Below are positions 12,451-27,400 of a stretch of 64,000 nt of DNA, piece after piece. The DNA comes from Branchipolynoe longqiensis (lineage: Eukaryota; Annelida; Polychaeta; Phyllodocida; Polynoidae), in assembly GCA_030323885.1 (NCBI GenBank), contig CM059194.1, forward strand, positions 29,236,363 through 29,300,362, in the 5' to 3' direction. The translations under genes and the position numbers were made by a program. The notes under the pieces are model-generated. The model did no database searches. It had not been told where the DNA came from and saw only the letters and a list, made by a program, of their open reading frames with translations. Every line of letters starts with the position of its first letter. Positions within the stretch are counted from its first letter, which is position 1.

Positions 12451-15400
12451 GTAAGTGTAGGCACTTGAAAATGAAATACGCGACGCTAAAGTCATCACTT
12501 TTCAGCATACCGTATTTCGTCGCGCACGAAAATGTAGATGCGAGGGTTTAGCTCTGCTCAGCCTCAAGCTGTGGTGAATCTGGTGCTATTTTGAACTGCA
12601 CTAAATTGCACATGTTTCAGTTTTTGTTTGGTCAAAATCCATAAGGAATTGACAGAACTACATCGATCTGAAGTTAATTTTCCCTACATTAGTAGTCGGA
12701 CAGACTTTCTTTTTTGAAAACTGGGCGCGGTGCCCTAATCGGTAGAGCGCTGGCCCCGCGTGCAGAAGACCGCGAGTCGAGTCAAACCATTGACTTTAAA
12801 ATTGTTACTTGTTGCTACTTAGCCTGGCTCTCAGCATTAATAGGATAGGGCAAGGACTGGTTAGCTTAGTGTCAGGATAATGTGACTGAGTGGGATATCA
12901 GGTCATGGTGCTGGTGGCCTGATTTTCCAGTGGGGCAGAACTATAAAGTCGCCATGAGTGCGCACTGTCACAAGTCGGTACCCATCCTGATATGACCTTG
13001 GATGTTGCTAGGACGTAAAACAGCAAATGATCTTTTCTGAGAAGACTACTTATTTAGTATCTAAGATTTTATTATGTGAAATTTCATTATCTGAATATCA
13101 ATATTTACTTACACTCACTTTCGTGTCTCCTGGCTTTACAATCGATGAAGCTGGAACATCCCTAATTGGGATGGTGATAAAACTGATACGGAGGAGTGTA
13201 TTTTTACCCTCCAAAAAGAAAATTGTTTTCCTTTGGGTGCCCAGTCACGTTGGTGTTATGGGTAATGAAGAGGCTGCTTTGAAATTGCCTCATGCCAACC
13301 TGGGTATACCATATACAGATCTGAAATTTCACATTGACAAATACATCGTATCTAACTGGCGGGATGAATGGAATGATGCAGCAGTGAACAAACTTTGTTC
13401 TGTGAAGCTAGTCTTGGGAGATGGCAGTCCTCCTCCTCCAGACGTGACAAGAGTATCCTGTCGTTCCCATATTGGTCATACTTTCTTGACCCATAGTTTT
13501 ATTTTGGCTGGGGACCGTCCGCCTCAGTGTGAGCACTGCCCGTGTATACTGACAATGCAACATTCTGGTGAGATGTCCTCACCTACAACAAGTTAGAGAT
13601 GATGTATTTGGAAATGAGGGTGTGATGGAATCATTCCGATTCCATCAGCAATTCATTATTAAATTCTTGCGGGAAACTGGTATTTGCCAACAAATTCATT
13701 TTTAATTTGAAAAGTTGCATACAGCCGATTTTATTTATCATTTACCACTTTTGATTTTACCACAGTTGTATGGTCTTTGGCATACATTTCTATGCTTTTT
13801 TTGTTGTTTAAACTTGTTTTAAATATATTAATTTGAATTCCGATATCTAGCCACTCAGTGTATGACCCCCAATCCGATGTCAACTTTTTGTGCTGGGATG
13901 TAGTTAAAAAAAATAAAAAAATAAGGGGGATAAAGGAATATCACTATGAGCAATGCCAATGATGTTTTCAAGTTACTGACCTCGCTCATCTCTCGCTTCG
14001 AGTTGGTCACTTCCTCCTGCCTAAATTAGTTCTCGGTGATCTAATCCTCAATTAACACCATTAGTTAGATTCCTGGGTGATTACCTTTAATTTGATATGT
14101 TACGTGTACTTGATACATACGCCAATGACACAATTTTCTCAAGCAAATTCTACTAGCAAAAGGGTCATATTGCGTGTTCTAATGGGGCTATAGCCGTGTT
14201 TACACGGGGAATTGTGAAACGATCTAGACAAAGCGATTTATATGAAGCGTTTTAGAGGCGCATTTACACGGACAGAGTTTGAAAGTGTTTTGGCACCGGG
14301 AACCAGCAGCCGGCAAGCACTGCTATTTGTTTAGTTTACACAAGTCGGTTCGACGCAGATGTAGCTGCTACGTTAATATCGCTTGGAATTTAAGGTTAAT
14401 TAAATTTCATTATTTGAGTATGTAATTCTGTTAAATATGATCGCATTCACTACATTTCGGCCTAATCGGGCCCTAACACTGCTGGGCACCAGCGATTAGT
14501 TACAGCTGCATCTGTAGCCGGCGAGCACCACTATTTTACACTATTGCCACCCGGGAACCAGCTGAATCGCTATTGCCACCCGGGAACCAGCTGAATTGCT
14601 TCATCTATACTACCTCGCGAGGTGGTATAGATGTACCGTTTCATATGAATCGATTCAGCCCTAAAACGCCACAGCTTCGCGTCTACACGGCAAATGTGAG
14701 TCGATCTAGGCAAGGCGTTTTATATGAGGCGTTTTAAATCGCCTGTGTAAACAGGGATTTTTATAGCAAATTAGGTATTTTTATGAAGCCTCTTACTGAT
14801 CAGGGATGAAAGATTTCCGGGATTTTTCCTGTAACTATAAGTGTGTACTAATACGTTGTTCAAACGCAGCAGCACTATAAGTGTATGCTAAAGCTAAGAT
14901 TCCATGTATGCGAATGCGGCAAAAAATCGAAAAGCATGTAAATGAATAGTGGTGCTTCCATACATCCGAAGGCGTATGCAAATGCAGAAAATGGATCGAC
15001 CCAGTAGTAACTTTGATCATCCTTCACAAATTTGGAGGAAAACCCCTCAAAAAATGTTATGGGTAACTTTTTTGGTGTGTTTGTTTAACCATCCCCCAGC
15101 ACAAAAAGTAAACATCGGCTGTTGGGGGTTGACATATATCTATGCCGCATATACCACATTCGTATGCCGCGTATATGGAATCTTAGCTTAATACGTTGTT
15201 TTACGCTACAGCACCATCAGCATATGGTCAGTTCTCATAAAGCTGCAACAGTCGGCTTAATTGTTATATTTAGTCCTGATTCACCATTATAATAAACTGA
15301 CTGGTGCCACATTGTCACAGCTTTCTAAATTCTATGCTCCTGATTTTTAGTATTTTAATGTATATTTTCGGTGAGATTAGTTCAGGATCTTTCCAGTGGT

Positions 15401-18400
15401 ATAAAATGTATGAAAGTACTTTAATCAAAGCCGGAATCGGGAAAACCTAGCATTTTGCCATGGACATTATTAATGCAGATCCGATGAAACATATTTAATA
15501 TAAGGTGTTAAGGCCCCGGTCACACTAGGCTTGTAAAAAAAACAAAACACCCAGCATATGTCACCAACCTTCTGTCACCAAAGCAAAAACAAACAACGGG
15601 TGGGGGAGGGGGGGGGGGTTACTCCAGGGAAGACATGTTGGCGATCGGTCAGAAACTGGTTGGAGACTGATCGGCTTTCGACTGCAGATCAGTTGCAAAT
15701 CAGTCGCAGGTGGTTGCAGCAGTGTGTGTGGTTGGAGACCAGTCACTGATTGATCACCAACCTCTGAAAACGATTGGTGACAATTTAGGTTGCATGGTTT
15801 TTGGTGCAACACCTGTAACTTCTTCGTGACTGCCCATATTGTTGATTTTTTGTCGCAAGCCTAGTGACTTAGACGGGGGGGGGGGGGGGTTTAGAAGAGC
15901 TGTAGATTTGATTTTACATATCCAAGTTATGCACTTTTTCTAATGCACTTATTAAGTATTTGTTGCTGCAATAGAAAGGGATACTACCCGTTAGTGCTGA
16001 AGCCCGTGCGTGGTATTGATGTACTTGCACAACATAATTTAGATTGATTTTACCTAAAGCTATTTCCGATGTATTAAGTCTAAAATTGCACAAACAGAAA
16101 CGATGCAACTTTAAATTGTCAGAATTTTTGGGGCAGCTGTCCATTGGACCCTCTGGGGAGCTGATCTCACTTAGATTTTTGCTGATGGCCAATCACATCT
16201 CTGTTGCTCACTAGCCTATCTTTATTAATTATTCCATTGAGGCGAGCTGTGAATATTACAATCCCGTCCCTTACACAAGAACAAATTTGTGTCGTATTTA
16301 TATGTTGTGGGTTTGAATCCTGGTCGAGTCAAACCAATGACTTAAAAATGTATACTTGTTGCTTCCTAGCCTGGCGCTTGGCATTATTAGGAGAGGACAA
16401 GGACTGGTTGGCTCAGTGTTAGGATAATGTGACTGAGTGGGATATCAGGTCATGATGCTGGCGGCCTGGTCTTCCAGTGGGGCAGCACTATAAAGTCGCC
16501 ATGAGTGAGCACTGTCAGAAGTCGATACCCGTCCTGATATGACCTTAGATGTTGCTAGGACGTAAAACAACAAACATGTTAATTCCACAACACCAAGGGT
16601 GAAAACGATTTGTCATTTAGTCTCGGATGGTCGGTGCTTTAAAACCTAGAGTATGTATATTGCTAAATAACAATTTCCTTGCATTGTTGCATAATCCGCA
16701 GAACAGTCCAACATGAAAATAACGAGGTTACCTATAATTTTGATTGCCGTGTCATGTTTCTTGCAATATTTCATGGCCTGTAGTTTACTTGCCATGTCAT
16801 GCAAGAGAAACATTCTGAAATATGCTGAATTTCTCTTAAAAGATGTGACATTTATAATTATTCTTTTTTGACTCATGTGTGGTTCTGATTAACTGACCTC
16901 AACATCGAAACATACCTCTAATGAAGACATCGTTTGTAAATAAATTAATATGAAATCTTAATATTTCCGTTATCATTGCTATGCTTTAAGGATATCTGCA
17001 CACTTTCGCATTGTCCATTATCTTTGTTTAGTTTCAGAAAAGACGTCACCAAGATTGGATGTGATGGGAAGACTGTTGATTGCGTTCTCAGGTCACGGTC
17101 GCACCTCCATGCACGCATCAACAAGTCATGGTCTGACTACTACCTTCAGGATCTCAGCCACACTGGGGTCTTCATAAACAATTCAAAGATCGGTGGTTAG
17201 TTTCATATATGGTGCTGCCCATTCTGAACTGTGCAATTCTGAGAAAATCATTTTAGTGATTTTCATGTATTTTCTTGTACGTTGTGTGGGAAATATTTCC
17301 ATGATTTTGTTTGTAATCTGATTTGTTATATGTAGGGCATAAGGAAGCAATCTACTTGCATGTATTTTGATATCAAACAATTCTGGGAATACCCTGCCTC
17401 TCACTAATGTCCCCTGTTGGGTCAGAACAGGCTGGTGTTGGCTTGACGGCCGGTGTGAGACTGGTCTCGTGCCTTAGTAGTCATGGAATGGGAAAATACT
17501 GCAAGTCTGGTTTCATTCCGTGCTCTCCTAGTGCTATCCTAGCTCCAGGATCGTATGAGGCCTGGAAAGTCCTGAACTTCATTTGTCCTATTTCAAGGCC
17601 TTGACAATTCTTGAATTTATCCTATTTTGGTTAATTAGTCTTGAAAAGCCTTGAATTCAATTAAGCTGTTGCCAAAATCCAAATGTAAATAGTCTTGTGA
17701 ATTCCTATCAAAAACAGTCTTGAAATGGCCTTGAATTTAAAACTTGTATAGATAGACCCTGTAGTGAATAAACCCTGTAGCTCCATTCCTCCAATCAGTC
17801 AGTACAGGCTACTTGAGAGCATTCTGCTGGTGCTACCACCTCGGCTGTCGATTTACTCTCTTCGATAATACTTTGATCTCTGCTTTATGAATATGTCTGT
17901 TCTCGATCCCTAGGAATGGCTAAACTTGAGGAAGGCGATGTAGTCGCCTTTGGGCATAGGTATGGTTACCTTGTGACCGCAGGAACCAGTGTTCGCCAAC
18001 CAAACTCAAAATTTAGCTTCCGGGTGAGTTTGTCTAAATATAGTAGTTGGTTTGGTTCTGTTATTGTTCAGTGATGTTAATGCAGTTTTCCAATGTGGGT
18101 TTAAAGCTGCATGGTCCGATGAAAGCATCAAATTTTCATTTGATCCTGCACATCCGAATTAGTTACTGGTGCACTTGTTACTGCATACAAAGGGATTCAA
18201 GCCAATTCAATTTAACATGTTACTGCTGAAGTCTGTGGTCTCAGAATTCTGATGTGATTGCCAACAATTTGGCATGTTTTCACTTCAAATGTCTCCGAAG
18301 TTTGCCATTTTAGATCAGTTACTTCAAATTAAAGTAAATTATAATGATCAGTCTAATGTAGTTACCTTTTTTATAATAATAATTTGTTTAAACCCAGAAA

Positions 18401-21400
18401 TTCATTGGACCGTGCAACTTTCAGGTTGAAAATGTTGATGGTTGTGATCAATCGCAAATATTGCTTTGATAGTGTGGTCACCTTTTACAAAGACGTCTTT
18501 TGGAATAAGAACATGGCATGCCTCTTATGATTTGGCCAAGGTTGGCGTGATGCGTTGGAAAGGATCCTATCACAGTCATTGCTTTGGTCACTTTGTGTTT
18601 GGCGCTAAGCACACAACGCCTTGACCAGCATGGACGACTGGCAGAAACCTGAACTCAACATAACCGTGAGCATGGAGTGAACGCTGCTGGTCCTGCTTGC
18701 TTTGTTTGGCGGTTAAAGAGGGTGTGATGTGTGTTTGCGCTACCTATCACAGCCCGCTTTGACTACCTAACGACAAGTTTAATCATCCCAGTATCTGGCC
18801 CGGGAGCTGATGCAGTGCTGCTGCTTTCGAGTGATTGAGGTGCTCAAAGCGGCTGCGAATGCGTCTCATGTCACCTCGTATCACAGCCTGCTTTGACAAC
18901 CTGTTTCACTCTCTAATCGTCTGGATCCTTCTCAACACTCGCCCATCGGATTGTTCTCGAGGTGCAATTTGCCGGTTACTATGGCCTGAGTTGGGTTTGT
19001 GAAAGGTTGGCTTCTGTTCCTATCACAGCTCGCTTTGGTTATGGTCGCAGGCTACAAACATTTCAACCTGGACACGGTGGCCGAATCCGTAAGAACGCTG
19101 GTCGTGTGGAAGGTCGTCGGTACACTCGGAACCATAGTCAAGTGAAATCAATTACTTATAAAATTTATACTTGTCGCTACCTAGCCTGGCGCTTGGCATT
19201 AATAGGATAGGAGTTGGATCGCATAGCTCAATGTCAGAGAAGTTGGGTGGGGCAGGACTGAAGTTACTATGAGTGTGTACTGTCACAAGTGGATACCCAT
19301 CCTGGTGTAATCTTAGTTGTGAAGTTGCTGGGACAAAAAAAACCCACCAAAACAACATTCCATGTGTTCAGGTACACGTGGGTTTCTATGTTGTGCTATT
19401 GCCGATTTGTTATTTTCGTTCGGATGTGGCGGGGCGTGAGATGGAACGAGTGGTGTGCTGCGTTAGTGTTACATGTGGAGGCTAAATTGGCTGTGAACTG
19501 GTTCCAGTAAAACTCATATCACAGCCAGATTTGGTATATCATGGTGGCATGGGGCATCTCGTCAGAAGAGCAGACCACTCGTTCGATTTCGCCTTTGTGA
19601 GCTGATTTCTTGCATGCTTTTAGTTTTTATTTGTCATCTATATCATCCAGACTGTATATAAATAAAAGGTTTCTGCATGATGACCGTAATCACATTACTT
19701 CGAAAATGGTTGCCGTGTACTGAGTGTGGTAAAGATAATGCTCTTTCGGTATAAGTACTTATTTTGGTTTGTGGTTACGAACTGGTGGAATTTGGAATGA
19801 GATAATGTAAATTACACAGGATCATGATGGTAATGGAATGTAGGTAGTAGTCCTTCAATGATTTGGCAATTCCCAATTTTGTAATTTTACCTGTAAATTA
19901 GCACTATTAAAGTTGCATAATTCGGTAGCTTTGAATTTCCTCCATATTAAAAAAAAAGAGAAGAGGTTAATTATTATAATCTATTGAATTTGTTTTCAAG
20001 TAACTTGTTTGAAAGTGCTATCTCTTATTAACATGGTTTATGTGAAAACTTGTAATTAATTTTGGTGTGCATATTGAAATGCTGGACATGGTGTTCCTTC
20101 TATTCAGCAATAAATATTTAGTGAGGATAAATATCTAAAATGGATATGGAGTAATAAAACTGTTTTGGTTAAGAAAATTTTAATTGAACCACAGCTTCTA
20201 AATTTATCCAGTAGGCCAACAACTAAGTGCATCAGTATGAAAGTTAGACATGTAGAATCCAATCTATATAATTGCTTTTGTTTTTGAAATGTTGATGCTC
20301 CATCGTACGATGTAGTTTTAATAAATGTCTTTTGATAGCCACATTTGTTAGGATTCTCACCATTTAATAATGTACATTGCAGAGACATCTTTTTTACTAT
20401 TCACCACCTCCATAACCTTCATCGTACCGTCTAAACTAAATCTTGCACCTGGTCACCGTGTCACTACTGAGGGACCAGTGTAGCTCGGAATACCTGTATT
20501 TGTTTTCATGACCGCATGACATTTTCGAAACTGAAACTTGACCTAGATTTGATCCTACATAATATATGCAACTTAGATACTGATGCACTTATTGCAGTTT
20601 GATGCTCCTGTGTAGAGTAAATATCATTTCGGTACGCACACCATTGATATGAGCATTAACAAATATTAACAAATATTTAAAAAGAAAAGATCTTAACCTT
20701 AATAATACCATCTAATAGTTGCTTTTGCATTTATGTGACAAAAATGTGAGTAAATGTACTGCAGCAGGTTTAGCTACATGTGGAGTCGGGTGCGGGGAGC
20801 ATATTTCCAATTCCCTGCTGCATTATAGCAATGCAGTAATATGGTTAAAAGGATCAATGGTACCCTGAGTGAAGCAACCTGAAATTACCCGGTATATGGG
20901 CCCTTTGGATGAGGATGTCTGGTTACTTTTACAACTTATTTTGTACCAGATATGTAATTTATTTAAAATCATATGGAGACCAAATTCATGCCATTGAAAT
21001 CGAGCCTAGCTCATTTGCTAACTTTGGTGCTACGGTGTCGCAGTTTCAGTTCCCAGCAGTTTCAGTTCCCACAATTGCTTCTGCGCATGTGTCAAAGCAT
21101 TGTCTGCGCATGTGTCAACATTAGCCTGATTTAAACCATCGCCGATCGCCGCAAATCGCTGTCACTATAGTGTCAGTGTGACTAACCTTATAAATTTAAT
21201 ATAATCTTTTCGGTAAACATGTTTTCTATGTGTACCAAGCGATTTGTTTCTAGGTGGTGTGGTTTTAGAGATATTTCACTTTTTCTGCATGAAGATTGCT
21301 CATGACCATTGACAATGCGTTGAGTTTGGCGGTATACGCAGTGCAAAACATTATTCAAAATTAATAGAAATCCAGAACCCTAACCATATCAATTTAATAT

Positions 21401-24400
21401 AATCTTTTTGGTAAACATGTTTTCTATGTGTATTCCAATCAGCTTGCTTCTAGGTGCTGTGGTTTTAGAGATATTTAACTTTTACTATATGAAGATTGCT
21501 CACGGCCATTGACAATGCGCAGACGATGCCGTTAGATGTTGACACATGCGCAAGCAATTGTGGGAACTGAAACTGCGACACCGGTGTGGTGGTTTCAGCT
21601 CGTTCCCGTGCTCAGCCGTGTCCCGTTGCTTTTGCGCATGCGCGGATTTCGCATCAACTCGGGTCACCCCAGCCACTTATTGGCGCATGAGCACATCCTA
21701 CAAACTCGGGTTGAATAATCGAATACGCTCTGGTGGACAATTTGTTCTTTTTTTTTTAATAACCGATAAAGTACAGCAAAATAGGATTTAAAGTATTGTA
21801 TGATGGCTGTATTTAACGAGCCAAATGTGCTGGTGACGCTCACGGGCGGAGGGACAAACTAGAATTCCATGGCCTTGTGCAGGGTAAGCCTGGTTAGTTT
21901 GATATAAGTTAGTCGGTCATTATTGTCAAATAGTTTTGTTAGTATACACAATGGATATTTTGTTTACTTTTGCTTTAAATAAAAAGTCTTTGATGCAATG
22001 TCAATAACTGATGTCTTCGTGGTGCTTTAATATACTATAAAAGATGAAAATAAAGACCAGTTGTCTTTTGTAAGAATCTGGGTACATTCCCCTACTGCCT
22101 GTGATTTCGCATGCCATGTTTTTGTCGCTTGGTGAAATATTAAAATGTTTGATTATATTCAGATAGTCATATCGCAACACAAGCTCTTATCCTTGTAATA
22201 AATCTTTTTTTTTTAAATCCTGACAACTATATTGTATTTGTCTTCGCCGCTCTCTTCATGTATTACACCCCTCCAGTTAAAGTGGCATAGTCTGATAAAA
22301 TATCAAAACTAAACTGATTATCTAGATTAGATTTTACATATCTATCTTAGATATGATGCACTTAACAGAACCAGTTACTGCCTAAGTCTGGTCCATGTTT
22401 GCACTAACAATATCTCAAAGTTTACCATTTAAAATAAAAGTAACTGAATTAGTGTAAAGTAGATACTAGTGATTGAGCTAATATATTTAGCTTAGCGAAA
22501 GTTGGGATTACGCAACTTTAAGCTAGTGACATCTGTTGGTAAAATCTGGAACCAGTCTATAGTCGAGTACTTTCCAGCTTGCCGTCTATTGGGTGGCTGA
22601 GGTGGAATTTAGCCAAAACGGCTGGTCTAGCATTTGCGCTAACGTCCTGTATGAATAGGTAATAGTAACTGCTCACTGATCTGATAAAATTGCCCCCCCC
22701 CCCCCCGCCATTTTATTCATGTCAATGAATGGTGTATGAGCGTAGTAGAAATCGCAATTAAAATAGTGACATCTATCTGCGTAATCAGTTACTTTCCCTG
22801 AGTGCCTGTGATTTCACATGCTATACTTCCGTAAAGAATGCATGGACAAATAATTAAATTCTTGATTGTATTCAGATATTCATATCAAAACAGGCCGTCA
22901 GCTCTGGTCAATCCGACACATTCTGTCACGTACCAAAATAATGTCCGATAGCAAATTGTCGGATTAACCAATTTAGACTACAATCAGTCACTCCATGGCG
23001 GCTTTAATGATATCGTTCTAGGGTTTCCAACCACCAAAAGCAGACTAACCTTGGTGCTTGCCATATTATATATATGATGCAATTATTTCCATATGGAGGG
23101 TACCAGACGGAATAGCCAAATGAGTTGAGTGTCCGCCTCCCGTTTTGGTAGATAGTGGAATTGGAACCTTGATCAAGTCACCAATGACTTAGAAAATGAT
23201 ACTTGTCACTTCATAGCAAGGTGCTCAGCTGAAAGGTCTACACCTGATATTAGTGCTAGTTTCCTTCTGGAATTTCATTGTTGCTCTCTTCACGTGTAAA
23301 TTACCACTATTAAAGCTGCATAGTCCGATGTAAACATCAAATCTTCAAAACCAAAACGGTGTTCTAGATTTGATTCTACACACCTAACTTAAGCCGCGTT
23401 TACACGGGGAATTGTGAAACGATCTAGACAAAGCGATTTATATGAGGCGTTTTTGAGGTGCGTTTACGCGGACAGAGTTTAAAGAGTGTTTTGGTGCCTG
23501 GAACCAGCAGCCTGTGGTGCACCTGTAGCCGGCGAGCACCTAATCGGGCCCTAACACTGCCGGGAACCAGCTGAATCGCTTCAAATAAACCACCTCCCGA
23601 GGTGGTATAGATGAAGCGTTTCATATGAATCGATTCAGCCCTAAAACGCCACAGAGGTGCGTCTACACAGCAAATGTGAGTCGATCTAGGCAAGGCGTTT
23701 TATATGTGGTGTTTTAAATTGCCCGTGTAAACAGGGCTTTAGATACGGGTACACTTTTAAAACATTGTCCCTGCATAGAAGGGAATACCGAGTCAATTTA
23801 ATAGAACCTGTTACTGCAGAAGCCTATAGACCTATTTCAATGTTTACAAACATTGTGTATGCGCGCGCAGCTCGGCAGCAGAACGAAGGCACACTGCCAC
23901 TGAGTTTGCCAGTACGCGCAGTACAACACGTCAGTTTTAGTCAAAATTAATAGAAATCCAGTACCATAACCTTATCAATTTAATATAATCTTTTTGGTAA
24001 GCATGTTTTCTATATATGTTCCAAGCGGTTTGTGTCTAGGTTGTGTGGTTTTAGAGATATTAAATCTTTTCTGTAAAATGATTGCTCATAGCCATTGAGT
24101 TTGCAGTGTGACAGGATGTTGTCCTGCAGCCAAGCAGCGCACGCACTGACCTAAATACACGTGCTGACGTCATATGAAATTGGTCATTGGAGTTTTGGCG
24201 TGCTTGCCAAAATTAATTTAGTATGTTTGCACTTGAAATATCTCAAAAGTTAGCCAGTTAAAGTTGCATAGTCCGATGGTTTTGAGTTTCTCTCATTTTC
24301 TGAGATAAAAATAATAGGGTGTTCATTGTAATCTACCTAACTTTAGTTTTTGTTGTTTATTTTTTTTTGGTCCATTAGTTGTTTAAGCAGGGGAAATTTC

Positions 24401-27400
24401 AGTCATAGACGACTGGTCTTCCTCATTCCACTGCTGGTCGATAGAAAGCCCGAGCCTACACTTTTACCGACCCAAGGGATTTTTAACCTCCCACACCACA
24501 TAGACATGGTATGAGAGCAACCGGCCTTTGATGACGCTGTAAGTTATACACAGCGGTGGAAATCCAAATTGGCAGAGCTGGGGGCACGGGGAATCGAACT
24601 GCCGACCCTCAGATTAGGAGTCTGACCTAGAAAAAAGTCAGACACTCTAACCACTCCGTCACAGAGAACACCGAAGTAACATTTATTTTAAATCGCTAAC
24701 TTTTGAGATATTTCAAATGGAAACATGCTAAAGTAATTTTGGCAAGCTTGCCAAAACTTAACACCATAGGCTTCTGCAGTAACAGGTTCTATTAATTGAC
24801 TCAGTATCTCCTTATATGTGACGACAAATGTTTAATAAGTGCACCAGCATCTAAGTTAGATATGTAGAATCAAATGTAGATAATTGTTTTGGTTTTGAAA
24901 ATTGTATGTTTTCATCGGACTATGCAGCTTTAATATAAAAGCTACTTCAAACTAAAGTAACGTAGACTATAACGATCAACCTACTATATTTATCTCAGAA
25001 AATTACAGACTGCATCTTTAAACTAGTGACATATATCTGCAACCACCCTAGACGAGATCGTCATTCCGACTGCGCATGTGCTGAAAATGGCGTCGAGAGC
25101 AAAGCAAAGGCATCCGGCCATTGAGTTTGCTGATACGTGTAGGGCAAAACTTTGACTTTATTCAAAATTAATAGAAATACATAACAATTTGGCAGAAACA
25201 TGGATGCACACATGGAATAAAATGATCTGATGAATATATCTAAGACACATAGCCATAGATAAACATTTTGAGCTAAGAAACATACAGTTCCACACAAAAC
25301 GATCGGTCACTTTAAGGCTGATATCGACATCACCATTATTAATTCTTGTTCTAAATATTAAAATGCCAAATGTGTCAACATACTAACCAATATCTGATTA
25401 ACCATACTAATTTTCTAGTTCTACATATGTCATTAACCATAGGCTATAAATAAAAACATTCGTAAAATAAGTCAAACTGACTCTGGCTATGGCTCTAACA
25501 CTAGTCTGAGTGCCCAGATTTGTCTAAATCTAAATGCACATGGCATAAGATGTGCATATTATATTGATGTAAATACAATGCTGGATAAAAGATTAATTTC
25601 TTAATTTATTATATATATATTTTTAATTGGTATTCTATGTTTCAAACGAGCTGAGATGACCTGAAACTAGCACATTTCATAGTTGCACCCAGTGTATTAG
25701 CATATGCCATGTGCTTCTTGCAGGTTTGTTTTGCTTTGACGCATCCCAAAATGCACCGTGCCGCTGGAATGGCGATGTATTCTATAGGGATCCAGCATTC
25801 CTGGTCCCCATGACTACCAGTGGTCTGCCCACCACCACAAGCTGTGTGGCCCCCATGGCCACCACCAACCTTGACCTTTGAGTGGTGATCCCTATCCCAG
25901 CAGAGTGGGTAGGCCCTGAGTGCGCTCACACCCAGACCTGCCAGTACCACTATGTCTATTTACATCCCGCTCAGCCACCAACCCATACATATATATACAT
26001 ATATATGTAGTAGTCTGAACATGAGCTCTACTATCACGCGGTAGCAGCGGAGACTATGACGCCATCAGCGCAGTACCATTACACTGCGCTAGATGGCGGC
26101 ACGGGTCACCACCGGTCAGACCCTAGCCGGGCTGACCTCTACTGCGTGTGGTTGACCCCCCCCCCCCCACACACACCTATAGAGTCGATGTGGGATCTGG
26201 CGAGTCAGGGGGCGGGTCAGACAACTACTGACGCCGTGAAGAGCAGATGGTTCAATAAACCAAGGGTGAAGCGTACACTTGATTGAATCTTGGTGTTCTT
26301 CCGTGTGAGCGAGAGAGTCGGAGGGCCGTGGGCCATTACATATATATACATACATGCGCCTGGTCATGTACACCGATCAGTAATAGAACATTTGCATTCC
26401 GCCCTATGCCGAATATCAGAATATTTTACAAAGTGTTTAAGTGAGTCATGTGGGACCAGATGTTTAGGTGAATAATGTGAGTAACGTGAGTAACATGCGA
26501 CCAGGTGTTTAAGTGAGTAGAGAGCAACTTCATTTGTCCATCCTTGAAATTTCTGCATACATGTTTAATTAGTGCACCAGTATCTAAGTTAGATATGTAG
26601 AATCAAATCTAGATGATTTTTTTGATTTTGAAAATTTGATGCTTCATTGGACTATGCAGCTTTAAGTAAAAACTGCTTCTAAGGCAGTCTAGTAGTCTGT
26701 ACTGACCTGACGGGCAAGGAGCCACATCGATAGGTAAGCGTGGGTAGGTTGACTGCATTAGGGAGCCCAGATAGCCTAATGGTTAGCATGCTCGGTCGGC
26801 CATGAGTGACAGAAATATGGATTCAAATCTCGCTCTAGGTTGATTGCACCAAGGAGCCTCGATATCCTAATTGTTAGGGTGCTCGCCTCGGAATGACAGA
26901 AATATGGGTTCAAATCTCACTATTGACTGATTCCTCCAGAGAGCCTACCCAGATAGCACACAGCCCTCGGCCCGACGGCGGCCGCTCCGTCGGCCCAACG
27001 GCGGAAACCACCGTCAGGCCGACGTTGTTTTGTCCAACCTCCCGCCATCGACTCGACGGCGGAAACCGCGGACTTGCCGACGGCGACAAAACGCCGTCGG
27101 CCCAACGGCGACAAACACCGTCGGCCCGAAGGCGACAAACGCCGTCGGCCCGAAGGCCACCTTGGTTGTTTTTTTTTTTTCCGAGAAGACACTGTCACTA
27201 TAGTGTCAATTAGGTACAGGTGCAAAAATATTAGTTTTATTCAAAATTAATAGAAATCGAGAACCCTAACCTTATAAATTTAATATAATCTTTTTGGTAA
27301 CGATATTGTCTATATATGTGTACCAAGCGATTTGTTTCTACATGGTGCGTTTGTAGAGATATTTTCCTTTTTCTGTATGGGTTAGGGTTATTGCTTAATT

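Noticed and set aside
24560..24668. Possible functional tRNA gene
   Set aside because: A and B boxes are present, but the acceptor stem does not pair, and a SINE-like body follows.
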